The translations under genes and the position numbers were made by a program. Of a DNA stretch of 32,940 bases, positions 31,481 through 32,940 are shown in pieces; position 1 is the first letter of the stretch; every line of letters begins with the position of its first letter. Where the stretch lies: NCBI GenBank assembly GCA_022842905.1, contig JALHOS010000023.1, forward strand, positions 3,637-36,576. The letters run 5' to 3'. The notes below the pieces were generated by a model, which was not told the origin of the DNA, searched no databases, and saw nothing but the letters and a program-made list of their open reading frames with translations. This stretch comes from Myxococcaceae bacterium (GTDB lineage: Bacteria > Myxococcota > Myxococcia > Myxococcales > Myxococcaceae).

Positions 31481-32355
31481 CTAGCCCGCTTCCACGCGGT
31501 GGGTCAAACCACGCCTCGCCGGTCGCGGGCGCCTGCGCGCGCCCAAAGCCAGCAGCACCAGCCACGGCACGGGGACCGCGGTGCAGCCGCAGCCCGCGGA
31601 CGCGCCCAGCTCGTCCGGCACGAGCGCGATCGTCGCGGGCGACGACGGTGTGCCAGCGTCGCTCTCGCCCGGAGTCCCCGCGTCCAGAGGCGCCCCGGCG
31701 TCCGCTGGGCAGGAAGCAGACGGCTCATACGAGAACGTCACGTTCTCCAGCACTCGGTCAAAGGACGCAACCGAGCCGAGCGTGAAGTACAGCTCTTGGC
31801 CACACGCCACCTCGACCGCGGCGCTGCCTCGTTGCTGGTCGCCCGCGCGCAGCAGCGGCGTGACGGTCGCCTCCGCGTCGTTCGAGATCGACTGGTTGAC
31901 GACCTGGAAGGTGATGGGCCGCCCGGTCTTCGTCAGCAGGCGGATCGGCGAGCGCTGGAACGCGTAGAGCGTCGCGTCGAACGTGAGCCTGCGGGACCCG
32001 CGCGGCAACCGCAGCTTGAACTGGTACGGCCCAGGAACGACGCGACGCGGACGATGCGGCCCAGGCCGTCGAAGGTGACGATGACGCTCGCGCCGCGCAG
32101 CGGCACGCCTGCGTAGTGCTGCGCAAAGTGCACCGAGCCTCCGAAGCGCGTGCCGAAGGACTTGCTTTCCCCCAGCGTCGAGCGCGGCGACAGGTGGAGG
32201 GACTCGGCGTTCTCGACCACGTACTGCCGAGCGACGTCGATCAGGTCTCCCTGGCGCGGCGCGGAGAGCACGCCCTGACGGAGGACCGCGCCCGACGGCG
32301 TCGGCAGGAGCAGCGGCCCCGCGCCGAGGCAGAGCAAGAGCGTGAGGTGGGGCAC
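31481..32355 (-). pseudogene. Paralogue of the gluzincin with the catalytic domain deleted and frame broken
   Basis: From GTG 32355 the frame encodes a signal peptide (PHLTLLLCLGAGPLLL) and the propeptide start (VLRQGVLSAPRQG, GGSVHFAQHYAGVPLRGA, FDGLGRIVRVAS), about 105 residues closely matching the gene at 29081-31471. At about 32040 the sequence jumps, in another frame, to VVPGPYQFKLRLPRG, which matches the intact protein from about residue 634. It then continues through ACGQELYFTLG to a MYXO-CTERM tail (SAGCGCTAV, helix, RRRPRPARR) and a stop at 31481. About 525 residues, including all zinc ligands, are missing compared with the intact neighbour, and the junction is out of frame. Confidence 0.85.
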
Positions 32356-32388
32356 GGCTGTGGCCGCTAACCCGGCGACTGACAGGGG

Positions 32389-32927
32389 TCAATCGAGCGC
32401 CGGCGGCGACTCGAGTCTCCGGCCCAGCTCGAGCACCACGGTGGCGCCCGGGCCAGACGGGGCGACTCGCGCGGTGCCGCCGTGGCGGCGCGCGATCTCC
32501 CGGACGATGGTGAGCCCCAGCCCCGTGCCCGGCCCCTGCTGCCCGCGTGTGCGGTGAAACGGTTCGAACACCGCCTCGCGCTCGGCTTCGGCGATGCCGG
32601 GGCCTTCGTCAGCCACCGCCAGACTGACGCGCTCGCCCGACGGGGCCAGCGTGACGGTGACGCTGCCTCCTTCGGGCGAGAAGCGCAGGGCGTTGTGCAG
32701 CAGGTTGTCGACGGCCTGTCGAACGCTGGGCGCGTGCACCGGCCAGATGACGGACGGCGGGCCGGCCTGCGTGACGGTGACCTTGCGGCTGAGCGCTTCG
32801 ACGGCGTGGGCGGCGATCGCCTCGCGGACCAGCTCGCCCAGGTCCGCGTCGGCCAGCTCGGTGGCCTTCCCGACCGTGGCGGCGTCGAGCAGCCGCGTGG
32901 CGAGCTCTGCCAGGCGTTTGACCTCTT
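32389..32927 (-). CDS. Histidine kinase, C-terminal part (truncated by contig end)
   Basis: The frame enters from the right edge and encodes 179 visible residues. VKRLAELATRLLDAA is the end of a dimerisation helix; then come the N-box DNLLHNALRFSPEGG, the G1-box DEGPGI, the F-box FEPFHR, the G2-box GTGLGL and REIARRHGGTARV of an ATPase domain. This is the catalytic end of a sensor histidine kinase. The sensor part and the phospho-accepting His lie beyond the window. The stop at 32389 is 33 bases before the start of the broken protease gene on the same strand. Confidence 0.88.
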
Positions 32928-32940
32928 AGATCGGAAGAGC
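32928..32940. other. Residual Illumina adapter sequence at contig end
   Basis: The last 13 bases, AGATCGGAAGAGC, are identical to the start of the universal Illumina TruSeq adapter. They interrupt the kinase reading frame and are not expected in the genome at this exact place, so they are sequencing-library residue left by incomplete trimming. Confidence 0.9.

Noticed and set aside
1-32940. CRISPR arrays, tRNA or rRNA genes, insertion sequences, phage genes
   Set aside because: No regularly spaced repeats, cloverleaf-type sequence, transposase or phage protein was recognised by reading; short RNAs cannot be excluded without a covariance search.

Overview
The window looks like a high-GC chromosome segment from a member of the Myxococcota (Myxococcales-like). 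The evidence is several C-terminal MYXO-CTERM-type tails (Cys-rich GCGC motif, one membrane helix, Arg cluster), many lipoproteins and secreted peptidases, a response regulator with a PATAN/DUF4388 domain, and strong G/C third-position bias throughout. No phage, transposon, CRISPR, rRNA or tRNA was seen. The right edge is not natural sequence: the last 13 bases equal the start of the common Illumina adapter, so the window ends at a contig end.

Left part (1-3562, + strand): two tandem copies of a two-gene module. Each has a Gly/Ala-rich, alternating-pattern beta-type protein without a signal peptide, followed 54-58 bases later by a TPR protein. A third, larger, more diverged copy with the same gene order lies at 16544-19195 on the - strand. 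This repeated 'cargo plus TPR partner' module is the best candidate here for an undescribed system. Next (3856-10092) is a very large secreted ORF. It appears to join an M11-like metalloprotease with PKD and carboxypeptidase-regulatory-like domains to a CAP-like/MopE-motif protein. An intact MYXO-CTERM tail and a lipoprotein-type signal sit in the middle.

Middle (10251-16354): two small exported proteins, one flanked by an 80-bp direct repeat; a mono-haem lipoprotein; a small EF-hand protein with a good terminator; an M23 peptidase; and a two-gene unit of astA (arginine N-succinyltransferase) and a macro-like/deoxyribosyltransferase-like (TIR-like) fusion that overlap by 4 bp.

Right part: after the third module comes a divergent S46 dipeptidyl-peptidase with DPP7-type residues. 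Then follow a decayed EGF-like gene remnant, a tightly overlapping operon (fused binding protein-permease, ATPase, sfsA) for polar amino-acid uptake, hemW with a degenerate tandem copy of its 3' end, a small unknown protein, a response regulator with PATAN, a small exported Cys protein, an M4/M36-type gluzincin, a tandem paralogue of it broken by a large internal deletion, and a truncated histidine kinase. Much of the gene content (four peptidase types, an amino-acid importer, arginine catabolism) fits a predatory or proteolytic lifestyle, which is an inference.
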